Assembly: GCA_021413675.1 (NCBI GenBank)
Contig: JAIOQA010000058.1
Location: forward strand, 1 to 54,359
Length of the DNA stretch: 54,359 nucleotides
From: Deltaproteobacteria bacterium
GTDB lineage: Bacteria > Myxococcota_A > Polyangia > Haliangiales > Haliangiaceae
Direction of reading: 5' to 3'
The notes below the pieces were generated by a model, which did no database searches, had not been told where the DNA came from, and saw only the letters and a program-made list of their open reading frames with translations. The position numbers and the translations under genes were made by a program. Below, piece after piece: positions 28,901 to 39,215 of the stretch (positions are counted from its first letter, which is position 1; each line of letters begins with the position of its first letter).

Positions 28901-29012
28901 GTCGCACGGGGCCGGGGGGCGGGTCGCCTGGATCGGACATCTCCGGTGGCAAATCCCTGCGCCGGGTCGCATGCACCCAAGGTCGCGCCGCGGCCGCGGG
29001 TCGAAGCTCGAC

Positions 29013-29663
29013 ATGAGCTATCGCAACGACGTCGATGCGGCGCGCGCGCGGACCGAGGTCCTGGGGCGCGAGCTGGCGGAGCTGGAGGCGCGGCTCGGGG
29101 ATCGCGCCGCGATCGAGGCGCGCATCCTCGCGGTGCGCGCCGAGCTGTCGACCGCCGAGGCCCAGGTCGCGCACGGCCGCGCACGGGTCGCGCTGCCGCT
29201 CCTCGATCGCGTGGTCATCAAGACGCCGTGCAAGGAGTCGTGGGCGGCGATGCGGGGCGACGACCGCAAGCGGTTCTGCGGCAAGTGCGACAAGCACGTG
29301 TACGATCTGTCGGCGATGACCGCGGTCGAGGCCGAGGCGCTGCTCGCGGGCCCGGGCGAGGCGCCGTGTCTGCGATTGTACCGGCGACCGGATGGCACGG
29401 TGCTCACCAGCGACTGCCCGATCGGATCGCGTCGACGGCGCCGCAATCGCTGGGCGATCGTCGGCGTCGCGGTCGCTGCCGTCGCGAGCCTGCTTGGCTT
29501 CGCGACCCGGTCGCAGCGCGGGGCCGTCCAGGGCGGGATGGCGCCGATGTCCGGCGACCCCAGCGACTCGTCCATGGGCGGCTCGGGCATGTCGAGCCCT
29601 CCACCCGCCCAGATGGGCGCGGCGACGGGCTCCGGCTCCGGCTCGGGCTCGGCGACGCGCTGA
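29013..29663 (+). CDS. Coiled-coil protein with conserved Cys motif and one membrane helix
   Basis: A 216-residue protein. Residues ~5-60 form a coiled coil of Arg/Glu/Ala heptads. Next comes a compact Cys domain: TPCKESWAAM, then DDRKRFCGKCDKHVYDLSAM near residue 90, and later CLRLYRRPDGTVLTSDCP. The set of C-K-W, RxCxxC and VYxLSAM is, from memory, a recurring myxobacterial/Bacteroidetes domain without assigned function. A membrane helix (about 152-168) and a Gly/Ser-rich tail follow. It is convergent with htrA, six bases apart. Confidence 0.7.
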   Translation: MSYRNDVDAARARTEVLGRELAELEARLGDRAAIEARILAVRAELSTAEAQVAHGRARVALPLLDRVVIKTPCKESWAAMRGDDRKRFCGKCDKHVYDLSAMTAVEAEALLAGPGEAPCLRLYRRPDGTVLTSDCPIGSRRRRRNRWAIVGVAVAAVASLLGFATRSQRGAVQGGMAPMSGDPSDSSMGGSGMSSPPPAQMGAATGSGSGSGSATR

Positions 29664-29669
29664 TCGCGA

Positions 29670-30830
<1,161 letters not shown>

Positions 30831-30909
30831 GGCGTTGCTCCAGTTGGAGCGATCGACCGGCGCCGCGGTTGCCTGTATTCCCGCCGCGGGCGCGTGGTCG
30901 AACCTCGGT

Positions 30910-32034
30910 TCACGGCCGAGCCGGCGTCGGGCCGCGCCGCCGCCACCACGCCCGGGTCGCGTGGACCCAGTGGTGCAGCTGATCGTCCAGCGCCAGCCGC
31001 GTGAGCGGCCGCGCGATCCGCGCCCAGACCAGGTGCGCAAGGTCGGTCGCGAGGTGGTGCTTGTAGACCTGGTCGCCGCCGAGGAAGTCGTAGATCGCGT
31101 GGCCGGCCGCCGCGTTGTGGCGCACGGCCTCGGCGTGGCAGACGTAGCCCGCCTTGCAGCGCGGGTCGGGCTGCGGCGCGAAGCCGGCCTGGTAGAACTG
31201 CACGCGCCCGCCGGACACGAAGTTGTAGAGGCAGCCGATCGTGGCGCCCGCGGCGTGGACGCGCACGAGCTGGATCTCGCCGTGCGCCAGGCGCGCCGTG
31301 ATCAGCAGGCGGTGGAACCGCGCGAACCACGGATCGGCGAACGCGCCGGCCTGGCCGCGCGCGTGCCAGCCGGCCGCGTGCAGCGCGATCAGCTCGTCGT
31401 AGATCGCGAGCGCGTGCGGCGCCTCGGTCGCGATCTCGATGGTGATCGGGCCGAAGCCGCGCTCGGCGCGCCGGATCTGCGCGCGCGTGGTCGCGTGCAC
31501 GAGGCCGAGGTAGCCGTCCTGATGGGCGCGGACCCTGGCGAGATCGACGTACGGCGACCCGACCTCGCGATCGATCGTGATCCGGTGATCGGGCAGGGCC
31601 TGATCGAGGCTGTCGCCGGGAAACGCCGCGCGCGACAGCGCCGGCAGGACCAGCTCGTCCCAGTCGCGGGGCAGGTGCGCGAGCCACGCGGCGAGCGACA
31701 CCGCGCGGCCGGGCGCGGTCAGGATCGCGTTGTACTCGATCGTGAGCTCGTCGTAGCGCGCGACGCCGGTGACGTTCAGGAAGCGGGTGCGCGACGGCAC
31801 CAGCCGGTGGACGAAGCGGCGCGGTCGGCCGAGGAAGCTCGCCGCGATCGGCGCGTCGCCATCGAACAGCACCGCCAGCGACGGCGCGATCGCCGGCGGC
31901 AGGCACGCGAGCCAGGTCTCGATCCAGCCCCAGGTCTGGAAGTACGAGGGCGCCGCCGGCGCGAGCCCGCGCCAGATCGCGCCGACCTTCGGATCGTCGG
32001 GCGCGAGCAGCTCGAGCTTCATGGGATCACGCAC
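30910..32034 (-). CDS. GNAT/FemAB-like acyltransferase (BcsL/CelD family)
   Basis: A 374-residue protein of the GNAT-fold family found in exopolysaccharide and lipopeptide loci (Acetyltransf_6). Landmarks are FQTWGWIETWL near residue 35, RAQIRRAERGFG, the substrate segment HARGQAGAF, and GYVCHAEAVRHN with YDFLGGDQVYKHHLA near the end. Start is GTG 32034, eight bases into the upstream gene with GAGG just before it; ATG 32022 is an alternative. It is translated after its larger relative, so the two probably act together on one product. Confidence 0.82.
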   Translation of the reverse strand: MRDPMKLELLAPDDPKVGAIWRGLAPAAPSYFQTWGWIETWLACLPPAIAPSLAVLFDGDAPIAASFLGRPRRFVHRLVPSRTRFLNVTGVARYDELTIEYNAILTAPGRAVSLAAWLAHLPRDWDELVLPALSRAAFPGDSLDQALPDHRITIDREVGSPYVDLARVRAHQDGYLGLVHATTRAQIRRAERGFGPITIEIATEAPHALAIYDELIALHAAGWHARGQAGAFADPWFARFHRLLITARLAHGEIQLVRVHAAGATIGCLYNFVSGGRVQFYQAGFAPQPDPRCKAGYVCHAEAVRHNAAAGHAIYDFLGGDQVYKHHLATDLAHLVWARIARPLTRLALDDQLHHWVHATRAWWRRRGPTPARP

Positions 32035-33877
32035 GCGCCTCGCCGCGTGTCACCGGCTCGATCGTCAGCCAGTCGCGGTGCCACACCAGCGCGCACGCGC
32101 GATCGCACGGCCCCTTGTCGCCGAGGCCGGCGCCGCTGCAGCCCAGGCCCTCGAGCAGGTAGACCGGCGCGCGCGGCGCGATCCAGCGGTCGTACTCGAA
32201 CACGCGCGTCAGCTCCTCGACGATGCGCGCGCGCCGCCCGGCGTAGGCCGCCATCTCGGGCATGAACGTCACGCCGTCGCGCTGCCCCAGCAGATCGAGC
32301 CCGGCGCGGATCTCGTCGGCGTCGCGGACCCGCGCGTGCAGCCCCACCGACGGGCCCGGTGGCGCGCGGCGCGGCGCCGGCGCGGGCTCCAGCCACTCGT
32401 CGCGGTACATCATCGGGCAGTGCCGACCGCAGCCCGCGACCCCCGGGCCGTGGCCCGCGCAGGTGACGCCGGCGAGCAGGACCGTGCGCGCGACCGGCCG
32501 CATGACGCCGCGATCGTCGCGGATCCGGCGCACCGGTTGCTGCACCTGGAACACGCCGCCGCAGGTCTCCCACTGCGTGGGCACGAACGCGAGCCCGCGC
32601 AGGCGCGAGTTGCCGTCGAGGGTGGCGCGCAGCGCGGCCTCGTCCTTGACGCGCACCCAGCTGCCGGGCGCGAACGTCGACGGCGCGCCGGTCGGCGGCT
32701 TCGGCCTGGGCGGGTGCAGCGCGGCGCGGATGCCGCTCTTGATCCCGAGGCCGCGCACCAGGCGGCCGCGCACCCGCTCGACGAGCGTGTGATCGCCGAG
32801 GATGTCGCCGCGCTGACAGCCGTGTGCGAGCGGGCTGTGGCGGTCGCGGATCGCGGCGGGCAGCCGCGGCTTGATCACGTTGCGCACCACGTGGGTCGCG
32901 AGGCCGCGCAGCGAGCGCTGGTAGATCGTGATGATGACCTGCTCGTGGACGAGGTCGGTCCACTTGCGCTTCCACTCGTCCTCCTTGCCGGCGAAGTCGA
33001 GCTCGCGCAGGCCGCGCCGCGCGGCGTCGGCGGCGACCTTCCAGATCATCAGGTGGCCGGGGCTGACCGCGGCCTGCTGCGGGTCGTAGCCGATCTTGAG
33101 CGCGTGCAGCGTGTGGTCGTCCTCGACCGCGAACAGGAGCGCGACCCGCGCGCCGCCGAACCGCAGGAAGTTGAGGCTCGCGCGGCCGCGGCGCCCGAAC
33201 AGCCGGGTCATCGCGGCGTACAGGTGCGCGGCGCCGGGATCGGTGGCCAGCGCCGTGCCCGCGGCGCCCTTCCAGGCGCTGGCCTCGAGCGCGAGCGCGT
33301 CCTCGAGATCGGCGTGGGTCGGCGCGGTGATCCGCTCGAGCTCGATCCCGCCGGCCTTGCGCTCGCAGCGCCGCAGGTTGGCGAGGAACTTCGGGCTCAG
33401 GTGGGCCTCGAAGTCGGTGAGCGGGAGGAACGGGTGGCGCACGCCGGGTTGTACGGTCGCCGGACGACCGTCGCGGCGCGCGAGCTCGGGCAGGCGGGTC
33501 GCGAGCAGCGAGTCGCGCGGCACGCTCTTCAGGACCATCACGTCCCAGCGGCGATCGGCGCGCAGCGCCCGCCAGATCGCATCGAGTCCGGCGCGCGTGC
33601 CGCAGTAGTCGAAGCTCGGCGTCTGGTCGCTGCGCAGCGCCAGGAGCGTGCGGTCGACGACGCTGAGCGGCAGCGCGCCGATCACGCCCGTGGGGTCGTG
33701 GGCCTCGGCCAGCAGCGCCTGGCCATCGCCGAGGTGCTCGCTCAGCACGAAGAACTCGGGGCTCAGGTACGGCGGGGCGGCGGCGCTGACGCGGTGCCAG
33801 CCCGCCCACGCCTGGCTGCGGCGAGCCTCGCGGAGCGGGACGACCGAGGCGGTGACCGATGACGACGCGGCCTTCAT
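32027..33877 (-). CDS. GNAT/FemAB-like acyltransferase fused to two Cys/Trp-rich domains
   Basis: About 616 residues from ATG 33877 (a TTG at 33895 is an alternative). Residues 1-~320 are a GNAT-like domain (FLANLRRCERKAGG, KIGYDPQQAAVSPGHLM, ELDFAGKEDEWKRKWTD). Two copies of a Cys/Trp domain follow (about 390-485 and 500-605), each with WVRV/HARV and a ratchet of R-GLAFVPTQ or GVTFMPEM, a Cys-Gly block (VTCAGHGPG; GLGCSGAG) and a W at the end (YRDEWL; WHRDWL). Single copies of this domain are known in myxobacterial biosynthetic loci; the tandem fused form is unusual. It overlaps the next GNAT gene by 8 bases. Confidence 0.78.
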   Translation of the reverse strand: MKAASSSVTASVVPLREARRSQAWAGWHRVSAAAPPYLSPEFFVLSEHLGDGQALLAEAHDPTGVIGALPLSVVDRTLLALRSDQTPSFDYCGTRAGLDAIWRALRADRRWDVMVLKSVPRDSLLATRLPELARRDGRPATVQPGVRHPFLPLTDFEAHLSPKFLANLRRCERKAGGIELERITAPTHADLEDALALEASAWKGAAGTALATDPGAAHLYAAMTRLFGRRGRASLNFLRFGGARVALLFAVEDDHTLHALKIGYDPQQAAVSPGHLMIWKVAADAARRGLRELDFAGKEDEWKRKWTDLVHEQVIITIYQRSLRGLATHVVRNVIKPRLPAAIRDRHSPLAHGCQRGDILGDHTLVERVRGRLVRGLGIKSGIRAALHPPRPKPPTGAPSTFAPGSWVRVKDEAALRATLDGNSRLRGLAFVPTQWETCGGVFQVQQPVRRIRDDRGVMRPVARTVLLAGVTCAGHGPGVAGCGRHCPMMYRDEWLEPAPAPRRAPPGPSVGLHARVRDADEIRAGLDLLGQRDGVTFMPEMAAYAGRRARIVEELTRVFEYDRWIAPRAPVYLLEGLGCSGAGLGDKGPCDRACALVWHRDWLTIEPVTRGEARA

Positions 33878-33920
33878 GGCCTCCGAAATGTGCAAGCGCC
33901 GATCCTTGTCAGGGGATCAG

Positions 33921-33966
33921 CGCGAGCGTGCTCGCGTGGCTGCGAGCGCGAAACCGTGCGTTTCGC
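33921..33966 (-). terminator. Pair of stem-loops after the Gld-type operon
   Basis: CGCGAGC-GT-GCTCGCG (33921-33936) is a perfect 7-bp palindrome with a 2-base spacer. GCGAAAC-CGTGC-GTTTCGC (33948-33966) is a perfect 7-bp stem with a 5-base loop. They follow the stop of the DUF4340 gene (34010) in the minus direction, so they can end that operon; the space also carries the promoter of the acyltransferases, which I cannot define. Confidence 0.5.
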
Positions 33967-34009
33967 CGTGCGCCGGGGCGCACGAATTTCGCGGTCGGAT
34001 GGGGGCTGG

Positions 34010-35314
34010 CTACGGCGTGAAGACCGTCGCCAGATCCTGCTCGACCCGCTCGGCCACGGGTGTCGGCACCTTGGCCGGGACCCGCGTGGTCTCGCTGACG
34101 ACGAAGTACTCGGTGACGGTCGTCGGCTGGCCCATCGCGGGCGGGGCCATCGCCGCCGCGCCGTCGGGCTTGTCGGCCGGCTTCTCGCGCTTGTAGAGCG
34201 TGAGCGTGCCGAGCTGCTTCTGCGCCTTGTCCGAGTAGGTCAGGCCCACGACCAGGGTCAGGTCGCTCACCTTCAGGTCGGCCTCGTACGACTGCGCGCG
34301 CAGCTTCTCGAGGTTGTCCACGAAGTTGGCGAGCGTCTGGTCGGGCTTCTGGGTGAAGCCATCGCCCCAGCCCTTGGCGATGCGATCGGCCTGGCGGGTC
34401 TTGCCGCCCGCGCTGATCACGACCCGGCCGATGTTGGCGGTGTCGAAGCCGTTGGGCGCCGAGGGCGAGAGCGCGTTCTCGCCCGACTCGAGCGGATCGA
34501 TCATCGCGCCCGACAGGATGTACGCCTGGTTGGAGTCGACCGCGATCGCGTAGCGCTCCTTGCTGCCGGTGACCTTGCCGCCCAGCACGAAGGTGTGGGT
34601 GCCATCCTTGAGCAGCACCGCGAACGTGGTCGTGCTGTCGTCGAGGCCGAAGTCCTTCTTCTGCTGATCGGTGAGCGTGCCGAGCGCGCGCACGGCGTGC
34701 ATCGAGGCCCAGTTGCCGAGCAGCTCGGCGAAGGTCATCGGCTGCGGCGCGCCCGCGACCGGGAACTTGTCGCCGATCGGGAACTCGCGCTTGGTGGTCT
34801 TGGTCTCGAGCTCGCCGACCGGCGGCGGTGCGCCGGCGTCGGCCACGACGGGGACGCCCGCGTCGGTGGCGGCTGCCGCATCGCCGGGCGTCCCGGCGTC
34901 GCCCTTTGGCGCGCCGGCATCGGCGACCGCGGGCGCGCCTGCGTCGCCCTTCGGCGGCGCACCGGCATCGCTCTTCGCCACGCCCGCATCACCCGGCACC
35001 GCGGCGTCGGGCACGCCGGCATCCGGCTTCGGGGCCGGCTTCGGCTTCTGATCGGTCTTGGTCTCGATGCCCCACCAGTACGCGTCCGCGCCGGTGCCGC
35101 GGCGCTCGACGCGCACGGTCCGCTCGTTGGTCGCGCCGGTGGTGGCGTCCTTGCGCACGGTCTGGAACTCGACCGCGGTGACGTCGTCGGCCTTGCGGTC
35201 CCAGATCTCGACCTCGCCGGTCGAGACCCGCACCGTCGTGTCGCGGGTCCAGGTCTGGTACGAGACGGCGAGCATCACGGCGAGCAGCGCGCCGTGGATG
35301 GCGATTCCCTTCAT
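34010..35314 (-). CDS. DUF4340-domain protein with Asp/Ala/Gly/Pro repeats
   Basis: A 434-residue protein, last of a four-gene ABC operon. An N-terminal helix (about 3-20) anchors it. Residues ~25-75 and ~155-380 show DUF4340 features: V-E-I-W-D, WGIETKT, KVTGSKERYAIAVDSNQAYILSG and LTLVVG. Between them is a spacer of about 75 residues of DAGxP repeats (GDAGAP, DAGVP), which is probably extended and flexible. DUF4340 proteins accompany GldG in gliding-type ABC systems. The start overlaps the GldG-like stop by ATGA. Confidence 0.85.
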   Translation of the reverse strand: MKGIAIHGALLAVMLAVSYQTWTRDTTVRVSTGEVEIWDRKADDVTAVEFQTVRKDATTGATNERTVRVERRGTGADAYWWGIETKTDQKPKPAPKPDAGVPDAAVPGDAGVAKSDAGAPPKGDAGAPAVADAGAPKGDAGTPGDAAAATDAGVPVVADAGAPPPVGELETKTTKREFPIGDKFPVAGAPQPMTFAELLGNWASMHAVRALGTLTDQQKKDFGLDDSTTTFAVLLKDGTHTFVLGGKVTGSKERYAIAVDSNQAYILSGAMIDPLESGENALSPSAPNGFDTANIGRVVISAGGKTRQADRIAKGWGDGFTQKPDQTLANFVDNLEKLRAQSYEADLKVSDLTLVVGLTYSDKAQKQLGTLTLYKREKPADKPDGAAAMAPPAMGQPTTVTEYFVVSETTRVPAKVPTPVAERVEQDLATVFTP

Positions 35315-37335
35315 GGCGTGACCTCGCGCGCCGCGCGACCGCGCGGTGCCCGGTAGCGCCGGCGCGTGCCGACGAGCCCGCCGATCAAGACGAGCAGCGG
35401 CGCGCCGACCAGCGTCAGGTAGAACCAGTTCGCGTCCTGGCTCTGGGTGTGCTGGATGGGCTGATCGTCCTCGCTCGTGACGTCGCCCGCGAAGCTCTCC
35501 TCGCCGCCCAGCCACTTGATGGCGTCGTCGAGCAGCGGCCCGGAGACCATCTCGACGAACACCATGCCGCCCTGCGCGATCTGCAGATCGACGAACAGGT
35601 CGCCGTCGCTCACGACGAACGCGCGGAAGCCGTCCTTGGGCTTGCCGTCGGGGCCGTTGCCCGGCGACGGGCCCTCGATCGCGGCGGCGAGGTTGTAGCG
35701 ATCGCGCTTCTCGCCGCTGTCGAACTCGAAGTTGCTGGTCGTGTCGAGCCACGAGCTCGGCGACGACCGGATCACGTACGTGCGCTTGGGCGCGGCGCCG
35801 TCGCCGAACGGGTGATCGCGCAGCGTGCCGGCGTCGATCAGCAGGAGGCCCTGGTTGGCCGCGGCGCGCGACAGGCTGGTGGTCGAGGCGTGCGCCGAGA
35901 ACTGGGTCGTGATCACCCAGCGGTGATCGGCCTTGGACCGGCTCGACGGATAGAACATCTTGTCGTCGGTGAGCGGCGTGGGATCGAAGGTCACGCCCAG
36001 CCGGCTCTCGAGCGGCCCGAGGGTCGCCGCGCCGCGCGGGTCGAGGGCGACCAGCAGCCGGCCGCCCTTGGCGACGTAGCGATCGAGCGCGGCCAGCTCG
36101 GCGTCCTTGAGCGGCTGGGTCGGCGCCAGCATGATCACGATCGTCGCGTCGTCGGGGACATCTTGCGAGAGCTGGACCAGGCCGAGATCCTTGGCCTCGT
36201 AGTTGAGCTGGCCGATGCGGCTCTTGAACACCGTGGTCTTGCGGACCGGCATCGTGCCCTTGAGCGACGGATCGACCGAGTCGGGATCGTTGAGCTCGCC
36301 GTGGCCGACGGTGACGTAGAGCGTGCGGCGCTCGCGGACCAGCTTGAGCAGGCGCTGGTTGATCTCGCGATCCATCGTGCGCAGGCCGTTCTTGCCGCGG
36401 CGGGCGACGTCGAGCTTGGTGTCGATCTCCCACGTCTGCGCCTTGGGCGCGGTCGGCTTGGCCTCGCCCGGCTTGGGCTCGGGCTTGTCGTCGTCGGCGG
36501 CGGTGCCGCGGACCAGCACGACCGTGCCGTCCTTGACCACGTGGTACTTCGACGCGAGCGTCGGCTCGGTCTGGAAGTCGTGCTCCTCGACGGTGAGGTT
36601 GCCGCTCTGCGCGGCGAGCGCCTCGAAGTAGCCCTTCACCTCGTTGCCGACCTCGTTGACGTCGGGGAAGAACAGGAGCGCGCGCACCGGCTGGCCGCTG
36701 TTCTTGACGATGTTGACCGTGGACTCGCCGGGCGACGAGGTCTTGAAGTAGCTGACGTCGCGCCGGATGTTGCGCTCGCCCGCGACGTTGCAGGTCGCCA
36801 TGAGCAGCGCGGCGGCGAGCGCGATCGTGAGGCCGCTCTGCGCCAGCTCGCGGACCCGCACGTACTCGACGGCGGCGTCATCGCCGGCCCCGCTCGAGCG
36901 GTCGATCGCGCCGCGGTTGGCCAGGCCGAGCGACAGCTCGACCATGAACAGCGGCACCAGCGCGATCATCATGATCAGCACCCACGCGACCGTGAGGATC
37001 GTGTGGGCCTTCTGGCCGCTCTTGCCGTTGAAGTCGTCGACGCCGAGCCAGCCGAGGCCGGTCTTGGTCGAGAGCAGGTAGACGAACAGCGCGAGCAGCG
37101 CGCCGGCCTGGCACGCCAGCAGCGCGAGCTCGACCTTGCGGCGCGCGCCCTTGCTGCCGAGCATCGTCCAGGTGCGCAGGCCGGTGACGGCGAGCACGAC
37201 CGCGAGGCCGAGCCAGGTGGCGATCGAGGCGATCGAGTCGGCGTGGGCGAACGCGCGCTCGCCGACGAAGAGGAAGACGAGGCCGATGGCGAAGGCCAGC
37301 GAGGCCCACCACGGCGAGGCGGTTCTCATTGCCAT
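35311..37335 (-). CDS. GldG-like ABC transporter auxiliary protein
   Basis: A 674-residue membrane protein: four or five helices (about 10-150, and 175-200), a large extracytoplasmic domain of the ABC_transp_aux family (about 205-620, with YVTVGHGELNDPD, LVALDPRG, DHRWVITTQFSAHAS and GMVFVEMVSGPLLDD), and a C-terminal helix (NWFYLTLVGAPLLVLIGG). I pick ATG 37335 because GGAGG is seven bases upstream; ATG 37329 would be ATGA-coupled but is too far from that site. It overlaps the permease by ten bases. It works with the ATPase and permease in Gld-type export. Confidence 0.88.
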   Translation of the reverse strand: MAMRTASPWWASLAFAIGLVFLFVGERAFAHADSIASIATWLGLAVVLAVTGLRTWTMLGSKGARRKVELALLACQAGALLALFVYLLSTKTGLGWLGVDDFNGKSGQKAHTILTVAWVLIMMIALVPLFMVELSLGLANRGAIDRSSGAGDDAAVEYVRVRELAQSGLTIALAAALLMATCNVAGERNIRRDVSYFKTSSPGESTVNIVKNSGQPVRALLFFPDVNEVGNEVKGYFEALAAQSGNLTVEEHDFQTEPTLASKYHVVKDGTVVLVRGTAADDDKPEPKPGEAKPTAPKAQTWEIDTKLDVARRGKNGLRTMDREINQRLLKLVRERRTLYVTVGHGELNDPDSVDPSLKGTMPVRKTTVFKSRIGQLNYEAKDLGLVQLSQDVPDDATIVIMLAPTQPLKDAELAALDRYVAKGGRLLVALDPRGAATLGPLESRLGVTFDPTPLTDDKMFYPSSRSKADHRWVITTQFSAHASTTSLSRAAANQGLLLIDAGTLRDHPFGDGAAPKRTYVIRSSPSSWLDTTSNFEFDSGEKRDRYNLAAAIEGPSPGNGPDGKPKDGFRAFVVSDGDLFVDLQIAQGGMVFVEMVSGPLLDDAIKWLGGEESFAGDVTSEDDQPIQHTQSQDANWFYLTLVGAPLLVLIGGLVGTRRRYRAPRGRAAREVTP

Positions 37336-38037
37336 CGCTTCGCCTCCAGCGTCTTCACGGTGAGGAGCATGAAGAAGTACGTGAGCGCGAGGTAGTAGAC
37401 GATGTCCTTCACGTTGACGATCCCGCTGGCGAATCCCTGCTGGAAGTGGATCCACCAGACATCGAGCTGGCCGAGCGCGCCCTTGAGCGGCGCGTCGAGC
37501 TTGTCGGCGAGGGGGAACAGCTGGCCCATCGAGGCGAGCAGCGCCGCGCCGACCACGGCGGCGACCAGCTGGTGACGGGCGAGCGCGCTGGCGAACAGGC
37601 CGATCGACAAGGACGCCGCGCCGAAGAGGATGAGGCCGAGGTAGCCGACCGCGACGTGGGCCCACGAGACCTTGCCGTTGATCTTGATGAGCAGCGGCAT
37701 GTAGAAGGTCATCGCGATCATGATCGCGAGGAAGGCGAGGGCCGCGAGGAACTTGCCGAGCGCGACCTCGACGTCGCGCACCGGCGACGTGTTGAGCAGC
37801 ACGATCGATCCGGTCTGCCGCTCCTCGGCGACCAGCCGGATCGACAGCGCGATCGCCGCGATGCCGACGACCACGCTCGAGTAGATGAAGAACGCGCGGA
37901 GCACGTCGGCCGACAGGTGCTTGTCGCCCATCGCCTGGGTCTGGAACAGGATGCCGTCGACGAGCAGGAGCACCGCCGCGACCACCCAGCCGATCGGCGA
38001 GCGCAGATAGGCGCCGAGCTCGCGCTTGAAGATGATG

Positions 38038-38051
<14 letters not shown>
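37326..38051 (-). CDS. ABC-2 type permease (GldF-like)
   Basis: A 241-residue membrane protein with six predicted helices, starting IIFKRELGAYLRSPIGW, a typical ABC-2 coupling helix, and ending in KTLEAKRWQ, which matches the C-termini of GldF-like subunits. It overlaps the ATPase gene by 14 bases and the GldG-like gene by ten. GldF is the membrane subunit of the GldAFG transporter, needed for gliding in Bacteroidetes; in Myxococcota the transported molecule is not known. Confidence 0.9.
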
Positions 38052-39018
<967 letters not shown>

Positions 39019-39039
39019 TGGTTTCCGATAGTTGTGCGC

Positions 39040-39053
39040 TGGCGTTTACGCCA
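39040..39053. promoter_or_regulatory. 6-2-6 inverted repeat upstream of gldA-like gene
   Basis: TGGCGT-TT-ACGCCA (39040-39053) is a perfect inverted repeat, 22 bases upstream of the minus-strand start of the Gld-type operon. On that strand a weak AACTAT-like -10 lies just downstream. It may be an operator. The symmetry is seen; the role is inferred. Confidence 0.35.
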
Positions 39054-39079
39054 CACCGGGGGGCCCTGTCACGGGATCG

Positions 39080-39154
39080 AGCCGGCGCGGCGAGGGAGGC
39101 GCCGCGCCGGCTCTTTCCACCGAGGAGCGCCACGACTGGAGCGGGTCGTGGCGC
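39080..39154. terminator. Two perfect stem-loops between the radical SAM and Gld-type operons
   Basis: AGCCGGCGCGGCG (39080-39092) pairs with CGCCGCGCCGGCT (39100-39112), 13 bp with a 7-base loop (AGGGAGG). GCGCCACGAC (39127-39136) pairs with GTCGTGGCGC (39145-39154), 10 bp with an 8-base loop. In the minus direction they follow the radical SAM gene (ending 39216) and should separate it from the next operon. The first stem is followed on the plus strand by CTTTCC; there is no longer T-run. Confidence 0.65.
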
Positions 39155-39215
39155 CGGGTGAACCAGAGGGACGCTGGAGCTTCTTCCCGGACCCGCGAGA
39201 AATCATCCGCCCGCG

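Noticed and set aside
33877-33895. TTG 33895 as the start of the GNAT fusion protein
   Set aside because: No ribosome site is seen before it. ATG 33877 has GGAGG, though spaced by only two bases, so the choice remains open but ATG is preferred.
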